From contig NC_051070.1 of NCBI RefSeq assembly GCF_004664715.2, positions 42,372,456 through 42,436,455 on the forward strand: DNA of 64,000 bases, written 5' to 3'. Positions 11,524 through 23,213 of this stretch are shown here, piece by piece. Numbering within the stretch: position 1 is the stretch's first letter; every line of letters starts with the position of its first letter. Below the pieces are notes generated by a model, which did not search any database, had not been told where the DNA came from, and was given only the letters and a program-made list of their open reading frames with translations. A program made the position numbers and the translations under genes. Source of the stretch: Peromyscus leucopus (Eukaryota; Chordata; Mammalia; Rodentia; Cricetidae).

Positions 11524-13290
11524 CTTTTCTCCCTTGTTAATTAAAAAGGAAAGGTCTTAACTCTAACACAGTAAAAGTATATATAACAAGAAAAATTATC
11601 AGGTAAAAATTACATTCACAGTGTTCAGTCCATTTGTATTTGACAAAATCAGAGAACACACTTTATTATCTGTCCCGTCTCAGTAGGTCCAAAGTTTTGT
11701 TCCTGATTTACTTTCTGTCATAACTGGTATGTTCAACCTAGAAATATTTTTTTAGACCTTAAAACATTTTCTTAGATTAAACAACTTAAGCTTTTATGTT
11801 TTTTAACCTTATACATATTAGCTCTTTTTTTGTGAGTTTCTTTTCTGAGTTTGGTAAAAAGAAAAGCTGTAATTATAGCTACCTGGTCTTCAAATCCATC
11901 AGAGACTAGAAAAGGGTATACTATTACCAGAGTTAACAGGAAGTGGAGAGCAAACAACTTCCAAAACTATAGAGACAACAGAGACATTTGGCTACCTAGA
12001 CAGTCACCCAACATTATTCTCTAACATTGGGGCACCCATCTTTGATCCACAGGCCTAGAATATCACACAGACTTTTCTGTGAAGCAGGAATTTTGAAAGA
12101 CTGTTCTACCTTGTCTTGCCAAGTTTTAGCAGTCACCTTCTTTTATTTCCTGCTTGTTCAATTTGGACAGCATAATGTCAGCAGTTGAGGAAAGGGCATT
12201 TTCTTGCCCAGTGGCTAAATTTGCCACAATGAAAGCAAACTTCATCTGGAGGTACTTTGATGCCCATCATCTTCTCTGAAGTAGATGCTGTCAGGAGGAG
12301 ATGTGTCTCACTCTTACGAAAAATTTTGTGTTATTAAAACATCATAAATGTTATATTCTGTAGATCTCTGAAGATTTTGAAATCTATTTATCTAATGTAC
12401 CTCTGTTTGACCTTAAAAACATATCTAACATGACTAAGCTTGATTGTTCTAGATAACTAACTACCAGCCTGCATTTCTTCATCATTCTAAATAGTTGTAA
12501 TAATATCTTTCAAGGACTAGAGCTTTATATTACATTTTTAAATGAACTGCATATGTATAATACCTTAAACAAAAGTAGAAACATATGTACAATATAACAA
12601 AAATAACTTTAATCTGTATTAATATACAAAAATACCTTTAAAAAGGGTAGAAATATGTATACAGTATAACAAAAATAATCTTAAATTTAAATAAATATAC
12701 AAAAATCTATAGCAATGTAAATTGTTTGAGTCTAGTAGATGCTTTTTAGATTAAAGTTGATTTAATAATCCACCCTTTATCTTATTGTTCATATGTCCTT
12801 TCTTTTTCTTTTTCTTTTTCTTTTAACCTTTTCAGAAAGAGATCTCTTAATCCACTCTCCTTTGCTTAGTTTCTCCCCTGACCATGATCAGAAACAACTT
12901 GGAAACAACCCGCCAAAATGATAACAAACATCCATAATCCACTGAATGACCAACACCACCCATCTCACCTTTTGAGAATCTGGGCACCACGTTCTCTAGA
13001 CTGCTTCTTGTTGTCTGTGGATGATGACTTCTCTAGAGGACCTTGAGAAAATTAGGATAACGGTCAAGTCGTGGTAGAGCTAACTGTTGTCAGTCTCTGT
13101 ATGATAGGAAAGTGTAGAGCATATATGAAGTCCTGGCTGGAGTAGTCTGTGAGGCTAGATCACCTTAGCCATCCACTTTGAAGTTGTTCCAGAGACAGAT
13201 TTTTTTTAGGAAACTGCAACAGAGGCATTTTCAGAGACTGGATCATCTGGACTACTTGTCTTCATTGGAGTCTGGTCCTTTTGTCTGAAA
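11524..13290 (-). mobile_element. Non-coding internal region of class II ERV-like element, antisense
   Basis: Continuous with the LTR on its left. I recall stretches such as GACAGTCACCCAACATTATT and GTTGTTCCAGAGACAG as part of a dispersed rodent LTR-element body. No gag, pro, pol or env motif is visible in any frame, so the element is non-autonomous or fully decayed. The matching 5' LTR is not seen; an L1 insertion begins at the right boundary. Confidence 0.5.
12798..12825 (+). repeat. (TTTTTC)n short tandem repeat
   Basis: About four units of a TTTTTC hexamer. Confidence 0.9.
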
Positions 13291-13301
13291 ACACACAAAC
13301 C

Positions 13302-14116
13302 ATTTTTTTCTTTATTAAGAAATTTTTTATTCATTTTACATACCAACCACACACCCTCTCTCATCCTTTCTCCTATGGCCTCCTCAGCCTCACCCCAACC
13401 CATGCCCCACCCCCTTCTGCAAAAAGGTAAGGCATCCCATGTGATATATTCAATTGAGGCAAATCCAAGCCCCTCTCCCCCCTACATCAAGGCTGTGTAA
13501 GGTGCCCCACAATAGGTAATGGGCTCCAAAAAGCCTGCTCATGCACCAGGGGTAGATCCTGATCCCACTGCCAGGGGTCCCTTAAACAGACCAAGCTACA
13601 AAACTGTCTCATTTATGTAGAGGACCTAGTCCTGTCTCATGCAGGCTCCACAGATGTTGGTCTAAAGTTCATGAGTTCCCACTAGCTCAGTTCAGTTTTC
13701 TGTATATTTCCCCATCAATATCTTCATGCCCCTCTTCCCTCTCTTTGACTGGACTCCTGGAGCTCAGCCTGGTGCTTGGCTGTGGATCTCTGCATCTGCT
13801 TCCATCAGTTACTGCATTAAGGCTCTATGATGACAGGGTATTCATCAATCTGATTACTAACATAGGCCAGCTCAGGCACCCTCTCTACTATTGCTAGTAG
13901 TCTAAGTTGGGCTCATCCTTGTGGGTTCCTGGGGACTTCCCTAGCACCAGGTTTCTCCCTATCTCCATGATGCCTCCCTCTATCAAGATATCTCTTTCAT
14001 TGCTCTCCCACTCCATCTTGTTCCAGGACAATCAACCCTTATGATCTCATCCCCTATCCCCTATTGCCCCCTTGCCCCCATTTACTCAGAAGATCTCATC
14101 TATTTCCCCTTCCCCA
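13302..14116 (-). mobile_element. L1 3'UTR, antisense (non-inverted part)
   Basis: Starts with a T-rich tract and TTATTAAGAAATTTTTTATT, the reverse of an L1 tail. It continues through the typical 3'UTR in reverse, for example CTCCTGGAGCTCAGCCTGGT and GGATCTCTGCATCTGCTTCC. It stops at CTATTTCCCCTTCCCC, where the L1 strand switches. The next feature is its 5' portion in the opposite orientation. Confidence 0.85.
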
Positions 14117-14380
14117 GGCATTATTTATAATAGCTAGAACCTGGAAACTACCTAGATGTCCCTCAACCAAAGAACAGATAAAGAAAATGTGGCACATATA
14201 CACAATGGAGCACTACTAAGCAGTAAAAAATAATGACATTATGAAATTTGTGGGCAAATTGGTAGTACTAGAAAATATCATCCTGACTGAGGTAACCCAG
14301 ACTTAGAAAGACAGACATGGTATGTACTCACTCATAAGTGGATACTAGAGGTAAAGCAAAGGATAACCAGGCGACAGACT
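14117..14380 (+). mobile_element. L1 ORF2 3' end, inverted 5' part of the same insertion
   Basis: Reads sense L1: GCATTATTTATAATAGCTAG, CAGATAAAGAAAATGTGGCAC and AACCCAGACTTAGAAAGACA. In frame this gives the ORF2 C-terminus with KMWHIYTMEHY, then stop codons at the usual Tyr-Tyr-Ser/Ala region and again before KDRHGMYSLISGY. In an intact L1 this lies just upstream of the sequence at 13302-14116. The head-to-head arrangement therefore marks a 5' inversion with a small loss at the junction. Confidence 0.8.
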
Positions 14381-14639
14381 TTTAAAGGAAGCATACATAT
14401 CTGCATTAACACAAATATAGAATGTGCAATGTGCACAATTCAGCTAAAGATGATTTTTAATTCTATGTTTAAGGAGGTAAAAGGGATCTGTAAAATTTAT
14501 AAGTCCACTTGGACTGCATAACCAAACTGTAATATAAATCCCCATCCATGCCATATGAAAGGATGGCATGAAATAATAAGTCATGAGGATTCTGTAGCCA
14601 ACAAGATTTGTCATGTCTCATCCAGTCTTACAGCTGCTC

Positions 14640-14836
14640 TCATGACAAAGGATCAAACAACAGGACATTGACTGAGATACTGAGGATGTATAGTGAACAT
14701 AGGAAACCTCAAAGCCTGCCCAGCAGTACCACACTTTTTATTTAACATGGCCATACACATTCCGACGAAGTCCTTCTTCCTAATTAGGACCACTCCCTAG
14801 AAGCTTATGAGTGCCAATTGTATTCAAACCACCACA
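14640..14836 (-). mobile_element. MaLR LTR fragment, antisense
   Basis: Shares the string AACATAGGAAACCTCAAAGCC..CC with 10777-10800 (GCATAGGAAACCTCAAAGCCC), and both continue through CAC-ACTT and ACTC to a right end near TTCAAACCACCACA (LTR start TGTGGTGGTTTG). About half an LTR remains. Sequence at 14380-14640 is unassigned. Confidence 0.6.
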
Positions 14837-15453
14837 CGGTTCCTCCCTCAACTCTTCCCATCTTCTCAGACCCACTTCCTCTTTCTTTTGCTACCAATAC
14901 TATGTGTGTACATGTGTGTGTGCATGGGTGTGTGTTTTGTGTGTTTTTTCCTCATGAAGGTCAATTTATGCCACCCAAATATTCTTGGATTTGTGGCTTT
15001 CTGTTTGAGAATTGTCACTTCCCCTCCCAGTAGGTAATAACACCCAGGCAGATAGTCTTCAGTGAGTAAAGTTCACTTTGGAGTCTCAAAGAAGTGCCTA
15101 ATTTAATTAAACTGTTTCAATCACTGATAATATCTTTCTAATGTTACATCTTAATTCCATGTAGATTCTAAGCTTTCTAATATTACATCTTAATTTTATA
15201 TAGATTCTAAGCTGCTTTACCTATTTCCTGTCTGATGTTGTTATTTGGGCATTCATTCTCATACTATCACTCATTACATTCATCTGTAAAATTTTACTCA
15301 CTCAGAAAATTTACAGGTCTTATGAATCTCTTCATCTTTTTAATGAACTAAACAATTTCTTTTTCCATTTCATTGTTTTCTGATACTTAATATCATGTTT
15401 ATTTGGTTCTTTAATTTCTAGTTTTAGATACAAGACTAAATATTTGCTGTTTC

Positions 15454-15521
15454 CATATATATATATAATATATATGTATGTATATATACATATATATACA
15501 TACATATATATATATATATAT
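15454..15521. repeat. (TA)n / (TATG)n array
   Basis: Imperfect alternating TA sequence with TATG and TACA variants, self-complementary over most of its length. Confidence 0.95.
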
Positions 15522-15663
15522 TCCCATAACTTCCCATTTAAGCTTTCAATGGCGCCTAGAAATTTTGTTATACTGTTTCATTAGCTATCATTTTTTTAAA
15601 AAAAAATCTCATTTTTTTACTTTCTTATTCAATAAACTATTTATGACATGGTTTTTTTCAGCT

Positions 15664-15681
15664 GAGAGAGAGAGAGAGAGA
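15664..15681 (+). repeat. (GA)n microsatellite
   Basis: Nine GA units. Confidence 0.95.
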
Positions 15682-16764
15682 ATGTGTGTGTTGATGCATA
15701 CTTCTAATTTATTATTGCTCTGTGGGCAGAGAACATATTGTGTAAGTGTAGTGGTCATTGGATTGAGTTTGTCTCTTCAGAGTTGTTTACCTGGGGAGGA
15801 AAGACCCATCCTGATTGTGATGGGGTCTATCCTGTATGCTGGGTACCAGACTGAAGAAAAAAGAAAATGAGACAGCCAGGTGAGCACAGGCCTTTCCCTG
15901 CTTTCTGGTCATTAAACAAGTACCAAACCTTTCTATTTCATGCCTTCCCTTCCAGTACAGACTGCATGTCTCCTTAATAAATAAATGATTTTGCCTTATG
16001 TTCTTTCTTTGTGAGATTTTTGTCAGCAATGAGAAAAGTAAACAAGAATTTACTGGGTTTTGTACTCACTGAGATTTGCCTGACAGAACAACGTTATTAC
16101 ATATCTTGTCGAGTGTTTCGTGTGATTTGAAGCTACTGTGCCGTACAAAGCCATTGGTGTACTGAGTACCGTGGCTGGATGTCATTCTTTCTAAATGTCT
16201 GCTAAGATGTTTTTAAATTGGTCTGTCAAATATTGAGCGAGACACAGTGAAATCTCAAAAGATGATTTTCCGTTTGTCTCGTTCTCTGAGACTCATCAGT
16301 TTTGCCTCATCTATTTGAAGTACTCTTAGAAATGAGGATATGTAAAAGATATCAGTTCTGATACTTCTGTCTTCACTACAGTTCTTCTATCCTTGCAGCA
16401 GCCTATGTATTTAATTTACATGCGTGTACTTCCGATCCCCTCATTATTGTCCCATCTTCATTTTTATAAAAGTTTGGAAAACACCTGTTTTTATTAAAAT
16501 GTCCATGCTGCAAATTATATATTTATTGTTATGGTTATTTGTATACCTACCATTTGTCACTTTTAATCACTATATTAAAGAATATACAGTTATTTTCTAT
16601 TTTTGTTGAGTCTACATATTCATTCATTAGAAATATAGAAAATTTATTGAAGGCTGCATAAAAGTTACTTGCAATCTTGATAAAAATACATTTCTGTGAG
16701 TTTCGATTTAAGTAATTCCTAGATACAAATTTTTGTGTTTTCTAAATTAAAAAAATTATTTTTT

Positions 16765-16945
16765 AGCACGTATCTGTATGTTGGAATGTATATGTCTGCT
16801 CTGAACCCCACTGAGCCTGAAGACAGCAGCAAATCTCATGGAGCTGACATTCTATGCACTTGTGATCCATCAAATGTGAGTGCAGGGAACCGAATTTGGA
16901 TCTTCGATAAGAGCAGCAAGTGCTCTTTATTGCTTAACCTTTTCT
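16765..16945 (-). repeat. B2/B3-like SINE, antisense, old
   Basis: Reverse complement of a B2/B3 body: GTGCAGGGAACCGAATTTGG, then AGAGCAGCAAGTGCTCTTTA, the usual region just downstream of the tRNA-derived promoter boxes. The head itself (GGAGAGATGGCTC) is degraded. Confidence 0.7.
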
Positions 16946-17049
16946 CCTCCCCTGCCTTATACCTTTTGATTGATTGACAATTGACAATGTAAATAACATG
17001 ATATATTAATTAAATTCCATTGTATCTTGAGGATATAAAAAATATTGTA

Positions 17050-17205
17050 GTACTGTAGAGATGGTTTAGGCCATAGAGTTCCTGCTTAAGATTCCTGGAC
17101 ATTGAATTGCTTCTTTTGGCCTCTGTGTGTGCCTGCACTCCCTTACAAATAGCCCCACACAGTCACATATACATATACACACAGTTTAAAATAAAAACTA
17201 TAGTC
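17050..17205 (+). repeat. B2/B3-like SINE, decayed
   Basis: Has a degraded head (GTAGAGATGGTTTAGGCCAT), a middle with TTGGCCTCTGTGTGTGCCTG and a CACA-rich AT tail. The order matches B2/B3, but divergence is large. Confidence 0.55.
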
Positions 17206-17822
17206 AATAGTTACTAAAAACAAAAATTTTCACTCTGCCTCTGTGTATCACTGTGGAAACATTGAACATCTAACATCCTTTGGTTTCCATTTCAGCTGTC
17301 TTAATATAAGCTCCAGTTTGGTTCCCATATGCTTAAAATATTTGGCAATCAACTATGGAAAGGGGCAGAAATATGACCCCTATTCCAACCTGATAATATC
17401 TAACAATTACTTCCCCATCTCCATATTTCTACTTTGACATTTTCAGCTATCAGACTCCTCCTTCATCCTCCTTAGTTGTACGCTATAGCAAATATAAGAA
17501 AAGCAAGAAACCATATGTGTTTCTGGGCAACTTGACCTTTGAAAAATCAAGTGTTTACTCTCTCCTCCCTGCTTTTCCTTTTTCAAAATGTAGCTCCTAT
17601 CTAATGTTTCCACCAAAATATTTGAAAAGTGACTTAAGTTATGATTTTCCTTGCTATGCTACTATGAAAATTTCATCAAATAGTCACCAGCCTGTAATAT
17701 GGCACTTGGGATAATCTAAGACTGTTCGCAAGCTGTGGAACAAAAATTGTGCTCCACAATGATCCATCTCTTATTCCCCGGAAGGTAAGAGTTATTTTCT
17801 GTGATGATAATGGTAAGTCCTC

Positions 17823-18312
17823 TGTAACAGGCTTCTTAAAAGGTCTTATTAACAAATCAAACCTGGAGCCAGGTATTGGGACTAAAGCTGGAAGATCAGA
17901 GAAGCAGAACAAGTCACAACCACCTCGCCTCACCAATTCCTCAGCTGATCCTGTTTCCTCAGACTGGAAGCCTCTGAGTCCTCATCCAAATGGATCTCAG
18001 CTGAACTGTGCTGCTCCAAAGCTTAAAAGCTTAACCAGGCTCTAGTTCCTGGTTTTCACACCTTATATACTTTTCTGCTTCCTGCCATCACTTCCTGGAA
18101 TTAAAAGAATGTGTCACTATGCCTGACTGTTTCCAGTGTGACTTTGAACTCACAAAGATCCGGATGGATTCCTGCATCCAGAATGCTAGGATTAAAGGTG
18201 TGTATGCCACCATTTTCTGGCCTCTATGTCTATCTAGTGGCTATTCTGTTCTCTGACCCCAGATAAGTTTATTAAGGTGCACAATATATTGGGGGACAAC
18301 AATATCACTACA
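17823..18312 (-). mobile_element. B1-bearing LTR, copy C, antisense solo LTR
   Basis: On the minus strand it begins TGTAGTGATATTGTTGTCCC and ends ..CCTGTTACA, a TG...CA LTR of 490 bp. It aligns from end to end with 30999-31483 and 41623-42149. The middle contains B1-derived sequence (reverse of CCACCATTTTCTGGCC and of ATGCTAGGATTAAAGGTGTG). A TATA box, GTATATAAGG on the minus strand, lies at 18061-18070. The expected 6-bp flanks (GTCCTC left, ATCTGC right) do not match, so the target duplication has decayed or a boundary is off by a base. No internal proviral sequence is attached. Confidence 0.8.
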
Positions 18313-21300
18313 ATCTGCAGCTTTTATGAAACCTGCTTTCATTAGGTTGAGCCCTATAACTTGAATCCTTACTTCCACACTGTGTTCATGGTCTTACCCT
18401 TCCATTGCAGATGTTTGAAGTTAAACTCTCCTTTGTCTTTGTATGTTTTGGGACAGTTTCCAATTTTCAAATACCTGTATTCTCAATCCAACTTTTGATC
18501 TGTCCTCACTGATTTCTAGTAATGATTAATTACCCTGTGCTGCTAAGGTAAACCCCTCTCTAGTTAGATATTTGTACATTATATGTTTTCCAGAATCCTA
18601 CAGCAGCCAAAGCCTTGATGTCTTGAATCTGTGTACCATACAGTGTTTAATGCTACTCCTATAATTTGGAAATAGCATAGATCCATAAGAAAGCACTTTA
18701 CTCCCAAAGTCACTTTGGAAAATGAACCTGAATTGAAAAACCGACTTAGCCTGGCCTACCCTTCCACTGAAGTGATCTTTTACTATTTTTCTTTTAGAAT
18801 GAGAATTGCTTTTGGGGATAGAAAGCATATCTGAGATGTCATGAGAAGCCTTCACTATTGTCTTTTTTTCAAATACTGACATTCCCGTAAGAATACTTAA
18901 TTTTTCCAACAAAAAAGTAAACAAACATTTTACAATCAAGACATGGGATGTGTCAAAAATTCAGAGCCAGAAATTGACCAAGGACATCCCAAAAGAGTGT
19001 ACCTATGACTGTTATCATCTATATTTGTTCCTAGCCTGGTATCATGATGATGAAGAAGATGGAATGGCCCACCCAGGTATGGCAGTATCAATTTTAGGAG
19101 GTGTATGTGCTTTGGCACATCACAAATATCATCACTTAGGTTCCAGATCAAAGACAACTCTTAATAGTCTCCAGTACCATTCCACAGTTACTCCTGCATT
19201 TTCTTAGTCTGTAGTTTATTCCTTTACTAACATTTAGTCATTTAAGTTAAAGATTTTAGATTTACAGTAAAAAGGGAAAGGAGTAAAGAAAAGCTCACCC
19301 CCCCCCCACAGCACTCAGTGGGAAGGTGGCAGTCGGCAACCAGATCAGGTGACCACAATCCTAATCCCAGCATGCAGAAGGCTGAGGCACAAGGACTTCC
19401 AGGACCAGGTCATCTCAGGCCACATAGACTTTGATTTGAGAAAAGGGAAGTTTATGAATGGGTACAGCTGAAGTCAGGAACCAAAGCCCTTGTGCCTGTT
19501 TAATCTCTGCCTCTTTCAGATGTTCTACGACATTTTGTGAATTTCCTCCATTTCCTTCTTTACTACTCAGATACATAATCATTAAGATGCTAATGAGAAC
19601 ATCTTAGGCCATATCCTATGTGGCATATATTCTGGAATTATCCTTGAAATTAATCACATAGGAGGTATAGAAGTTTATTCTAATGCCCTGCAGGCAGAAG
19701 CCCTGTGTTTGACCAGAGAAATGAACTAACTGTCTGTCTGCTTTCACAGAAAACCATAGCATACAAGTGAGCAAGTATCTGCTAATTGGATAACCGACTT
19801 AGAGATAAAAACTGTGTCTTAAAACATTAGTTAGGTATTTTCTCGTTGAGATCACTACTGTTTACAAATACATTCTCAGTTATTTTTGTTAGAGAGCATG
19901 ATTTACACTCCAATTTAATTGTAAATGTTTCCCAAAATGTAGACTAGTGTTATTTTATTGCCTTCAGTTTACTTGCCTGCTTTTTTCTTTATGCTTACAT
20001 ATAGTATGCTCTATCTATTATGTAAGCATTTGTAAAACAAAGGAATATTATAAAAATGTGAGAAGCCATTACCATGTACTTACTATGCAAGACTCTACAA
20101 TGCCCAGAGCCCTGAAGGGAAGGGAATTCTCCATGCAGAGCAATTTTTTTTCCTACTGCTGATACATTTCTCAAATCACAATCATTTCCATGGTAACAGA
20201 CTGTGATATCTAAGAGACAGTCACTGTCTTCTAAGACAAGAAGAAAAATAATTTGTCTATGAATGCAAAAGCTGCTTAGTCAATCACAAATATTGTCAAT
20301 AATTAGCAATAACAGAAAGGGAAATTCAATTACAGGCAAAGAAATTTGCTTTTTATTTAAATGTTTGCTCTATTTGCTACATCCCACTCTGAAAATCCCT
20401 CTTTAAATTAGGAAAAGCATGTATAACTTCAATAGCTCCATTGAGGATTGTGGTAATGTATGAAGCTGCAATATGTGGCTAAGAGTTTAGAGGCTTTTCA
20501 TATCACTCCTGCTGTAGGTACATTGAAATGACAGATATGGATGGTAATTTAGATAATTAAATGTATTCTAGCTTTATTTCAATTTTCTTCAGCTGTAAAA
20601 TTTGTGTCTGCTAGCTTAATGGATTTGAATGTATGCTATGTAAATTTAAATACAATCATATGCATTCTACAGTCATTATCAAAACAGGTTGGGCTATCTC
20701 CATTTCATTTTCAAATGCTTTTTAACCTTCTGGAAAAATCCAACAAATGTTTTACTAGAAAACAGCTGAGAGAACTCATCTCATTTTGGTTCCTGTCAGT
20801 TGGGTTTAATTTTTGCAGTAGGTACCATTTTAGTGAAAACAGTAGATAGTAGAAATGCAAAGAATTTATGAGCAGGAACCATAGCATCTGGAGGAAGAAC
20901 TCAAGATGTTCACCCTTCAGTAAACTCATTAAAGTGATGAGAATAAAATAATTCAATTTGGGCAACCTGGGAAAATTTGCCTTAAGGTCAAAGTTTATCA
21001 GCTGGTAAGAACTCTTCATTATATACTATTATGACTCTCTTCTCAAAACAACTCATATTCCTGAAAATGGTTATTCTGCCTACTGACTTGTTACTTGGCA
21101 CAGAAGTATTGGATGTGCAAATTAGATCACTAACAGAGCTGAGATTGCAAACTATTGGAAAAATAGATTCTATAAGCAACTTTCTTCTCTAAAGTATAAA
21201 CTCCAATATTTTCACTCCATACACTTCAGGACAACGTACTTCAAGCTGATTTAATATATGAATATTAGTCATTGGTCCATGGCCACAACACAGGCAATTT

Positions 21301-21504
21301 TTAGAGGTGTGAACTATAAGCACTAAGGCATTTTACATATTTACCTTTGTTATTATACCTGTTTCAACAAATATGATTGTTTTCAAAAGCAAAAAAAAAA
21401 AATGTTACTGAAAAAATTACTTCTATCGTTTTTAGTGCCTTGTACACAGTACAAAAATATGTGATGACTAATAGCTGCCTGCAGATGGCTAGTTACTCCC
21501 ACTG
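18313..21504. other. Unique sequence; possible proto-B1 remnant
   Basis: Mostly unassigned. At 19350-19440 the string CCTAATCCCAGCATGCAGAAGGC followed by TGAGGC resembles an ancient monomeric B1 (proto-B1) on the plus strand, but the rest is too diverged for a firm call. A run of nine or more C lies near 19299-19308. Overlapping frames near 18598-19207 have no recognisable domain. Confidence 0.4.
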
Positions 21505-21660
21505 GGAGAAGTGAAATTCAGTTCCTCTCTCCTTAGAACTGGGCTTGAATTTGTGACTTGCTTAAAGAATGGCAGATAGAACATATGTGAAGCTCTAAAA
21601 TTTATGAAGCTTGACCATAAATAATATTGTATCTTCTACCTATGTCTCTTGACATTCTAA
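21505..21660 (+). mobile_element. Old MLT1-like MaLR LTR fragment
   Basis: The order GGGCTTGAATTTGTGACTTGC, AAGAATGGCAGATAGAACAT, ATGAAGCTTGACCATAAA recalls the middle of MLT1-type LTRs shared by placental mammals. Heavily diverged; this is from memory and tentative. Confidence 0.4.
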
Positions 21661-21912
21661 CTTCATCGGTCCTTTACTATTAAGCTTTATAGATTTAAGA
21701 GATATGCACTGCACTTCCTTTCCAGCCTGTACTACTGATTAACAGTTTGTTTAATTTCTTTTCTCCTGCACTCTAAAGTCATAACCAGAAAATGTTAGAA
21801 ACCTTCTTTTACTAGACAAATGAAAGGGTTTAGAACACACATAAAGGTCTCCTAGTACATCTTGCAATGTCATATAAAGGACAGAGAGAGAGACTTTAGA
21901 AAACATAATTCT

Positions 21913-22242
21913 CAATGGGATGTTTCCCATTTCAAATACTTCCCCTCAGAGCTCAAGAAACCTTGAGCTCAAAAAAGCCAGAGGGGATGGAGGACACTAG
22001 GAGAACAAGGCCCTCTGAATCCACTGAGCAAGGCTCATGTGAACTCAGGAGGCTGAAGCAGCAGGCACAGGGCCAACACAGGTCTACACCAGGTCTTCTG
22101 CATATGTCTCGCAGCTTTCAGTAGAATGTTTTTACAGAACTCTTGGGTATATGAACAGGTTTCTTGATTCTTGTGCCTTCTCTTAGGGATCTTTTGTCTT
22201 TTGGTTTGCCTTGACCAACTCTGATATAATGATTTTTGTTTT

Positions 22243-22286
<44 letters not shown>

Positions 22287-22562
22287 TTGGTTTTTCGAGA
22301 CAGGGTTTCTCTGTGTAGCTTTGTGTCTTTCCTGGAACTCACTTGGTAGCCCAGGCTGGCCTCAAACTCACAGAGTGTATTATTATATTTTATTCTGTTA
22401 TATTTTGTTGTTATCTCACAGAAGGCTGTTCTTTTCTAGCGAGAGGCAAAAAGGTGTTGATTCAGCAGGAAATGGAATTTTGGAGGAATTGAAAGGAGTA
22501 TAGGGAGAGGAAACTCTAATTAGGATATGGTGTATGAAAGAATATATTTTCAATAAAATGGG
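21913..22562 (+). mobile_element. L1 Lx-type 3'UTR, 5'-truncated
   Basis: Aligns with 60160-60692: both have ATGGGATGT..CCC, GGTCTACACCAGGTC / GGTCTGTAGCAGGTC, then CTCTGCATAT, TTCTTGTGCCTTCTC, and finally TTTCAATAAAATG. The final AATAAA serves as the L1 polyadenylation signal. It is interrupted by an antisense B1 with an (ATT)n tail at 22244-22375. There is no ORF2. Confidence 0.8.
22244..22375 (-). repeat. B1 SINE, antisense, with (ATT)n tail microsatellite
   Basis: An ATT/TAT trinucleotide array of about 43 bp (22244-22286) replaces the A-tail. It is followed by GGTTTTTCGAGACAGGGTTT and CCCAGGCTGGCCTCAAACTC, the reverse of a B1 3' half. The B1 is 5'-truncated at about 22375 and sits inside the L1 3'UTR, so it is younger than that L1. 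Confidence 0.92.
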
Positions 22563-22996
22563 GAAAATACAAAAAATGCACTTATGTTTTTAAGGTTAAA
22601 TTTTGTTTAATTAGAGATTTGCAGTAATAAACATTATAGTATACTGATGAGCTCTGTCCTTTGAGATAACACATGCTTATAAAATATCAAAAAGAATGTT
22701 AGAGTTTACAATAAAAATCAAGGTGATAATTGTTTGAAAATATAAAATGAAAAATCAAACAAGAACAAAATGTAAAACTGTATGAATTTCAGATGATGGT
22801 AGACCTGGAAGTACCTTTGTTACTGGAGCAATGTGGAACACACAATTTTGCTTATGCATTTGCTAACTCAGTGACTTAGAGGATTAAGGTGTTCTAGAGA
22901 GAAGGAGAATTTTTTAACACACCATGGTAAAAAAAAAAAAAAAATGAGATGTTTAATTGAAGCCAAAATTGAACCAAAGAAACTGAGGAAATACAA
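22563..22996. other. Unique sequence
   Basis: No feature recognised except an A-run of about 17 bases at 22928-22944. Confidence 0.5.
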
Positions 22997-23006
22997 TAGA
23001 TAGATT

Positions 23007-23064
<58 letters not shown>

Positions 23065-23084
23065 GATAGATAGATATAGATAGA
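22997..23084. repeat. (GATA)n microsatellite
   Basis: About 20 GATA/TAGA units with small interruptions near both ends. Confidence 0.97.
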
Positions 23085-23213
23085 GAACATAAGCAAATAA
23101 AATAATGCCACTCATGCTATAACTACAGAAAAATAGCTCTCTAAAAGAAGAGGTATGAATTCTAAATAAAGTAGGAACAAGTTGTTTTTCCATGTTTAAC
23201 AAAAATGAGTTGA

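Larger units (their letters stand above)
14837..16764. other. Unique AT-rich sequence with microsatellites
   Basis: No gene or transposon recognised. It contains a TA/TATG array (15454-15521) and a short GA run (15664-15681). The 130-codon frame at 15478-15870 begins inside the TA array and is not credible as a gene. Confidence 0.5.

Noticed and set aside
18936..19207. Overlapping open frames on both strands, possible exon or processed pseudogene
   Set aside because: Neither translation resembles a protein family I know, and there is no poly-A tail or flanking duplication.
22997..23084. CRISPR-like or satellite array
   Set aside because: Four-base GATA units without spacers; an ordinary microsatellite. 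No alternating repeat-spacer structure occurs anywhere in the window.
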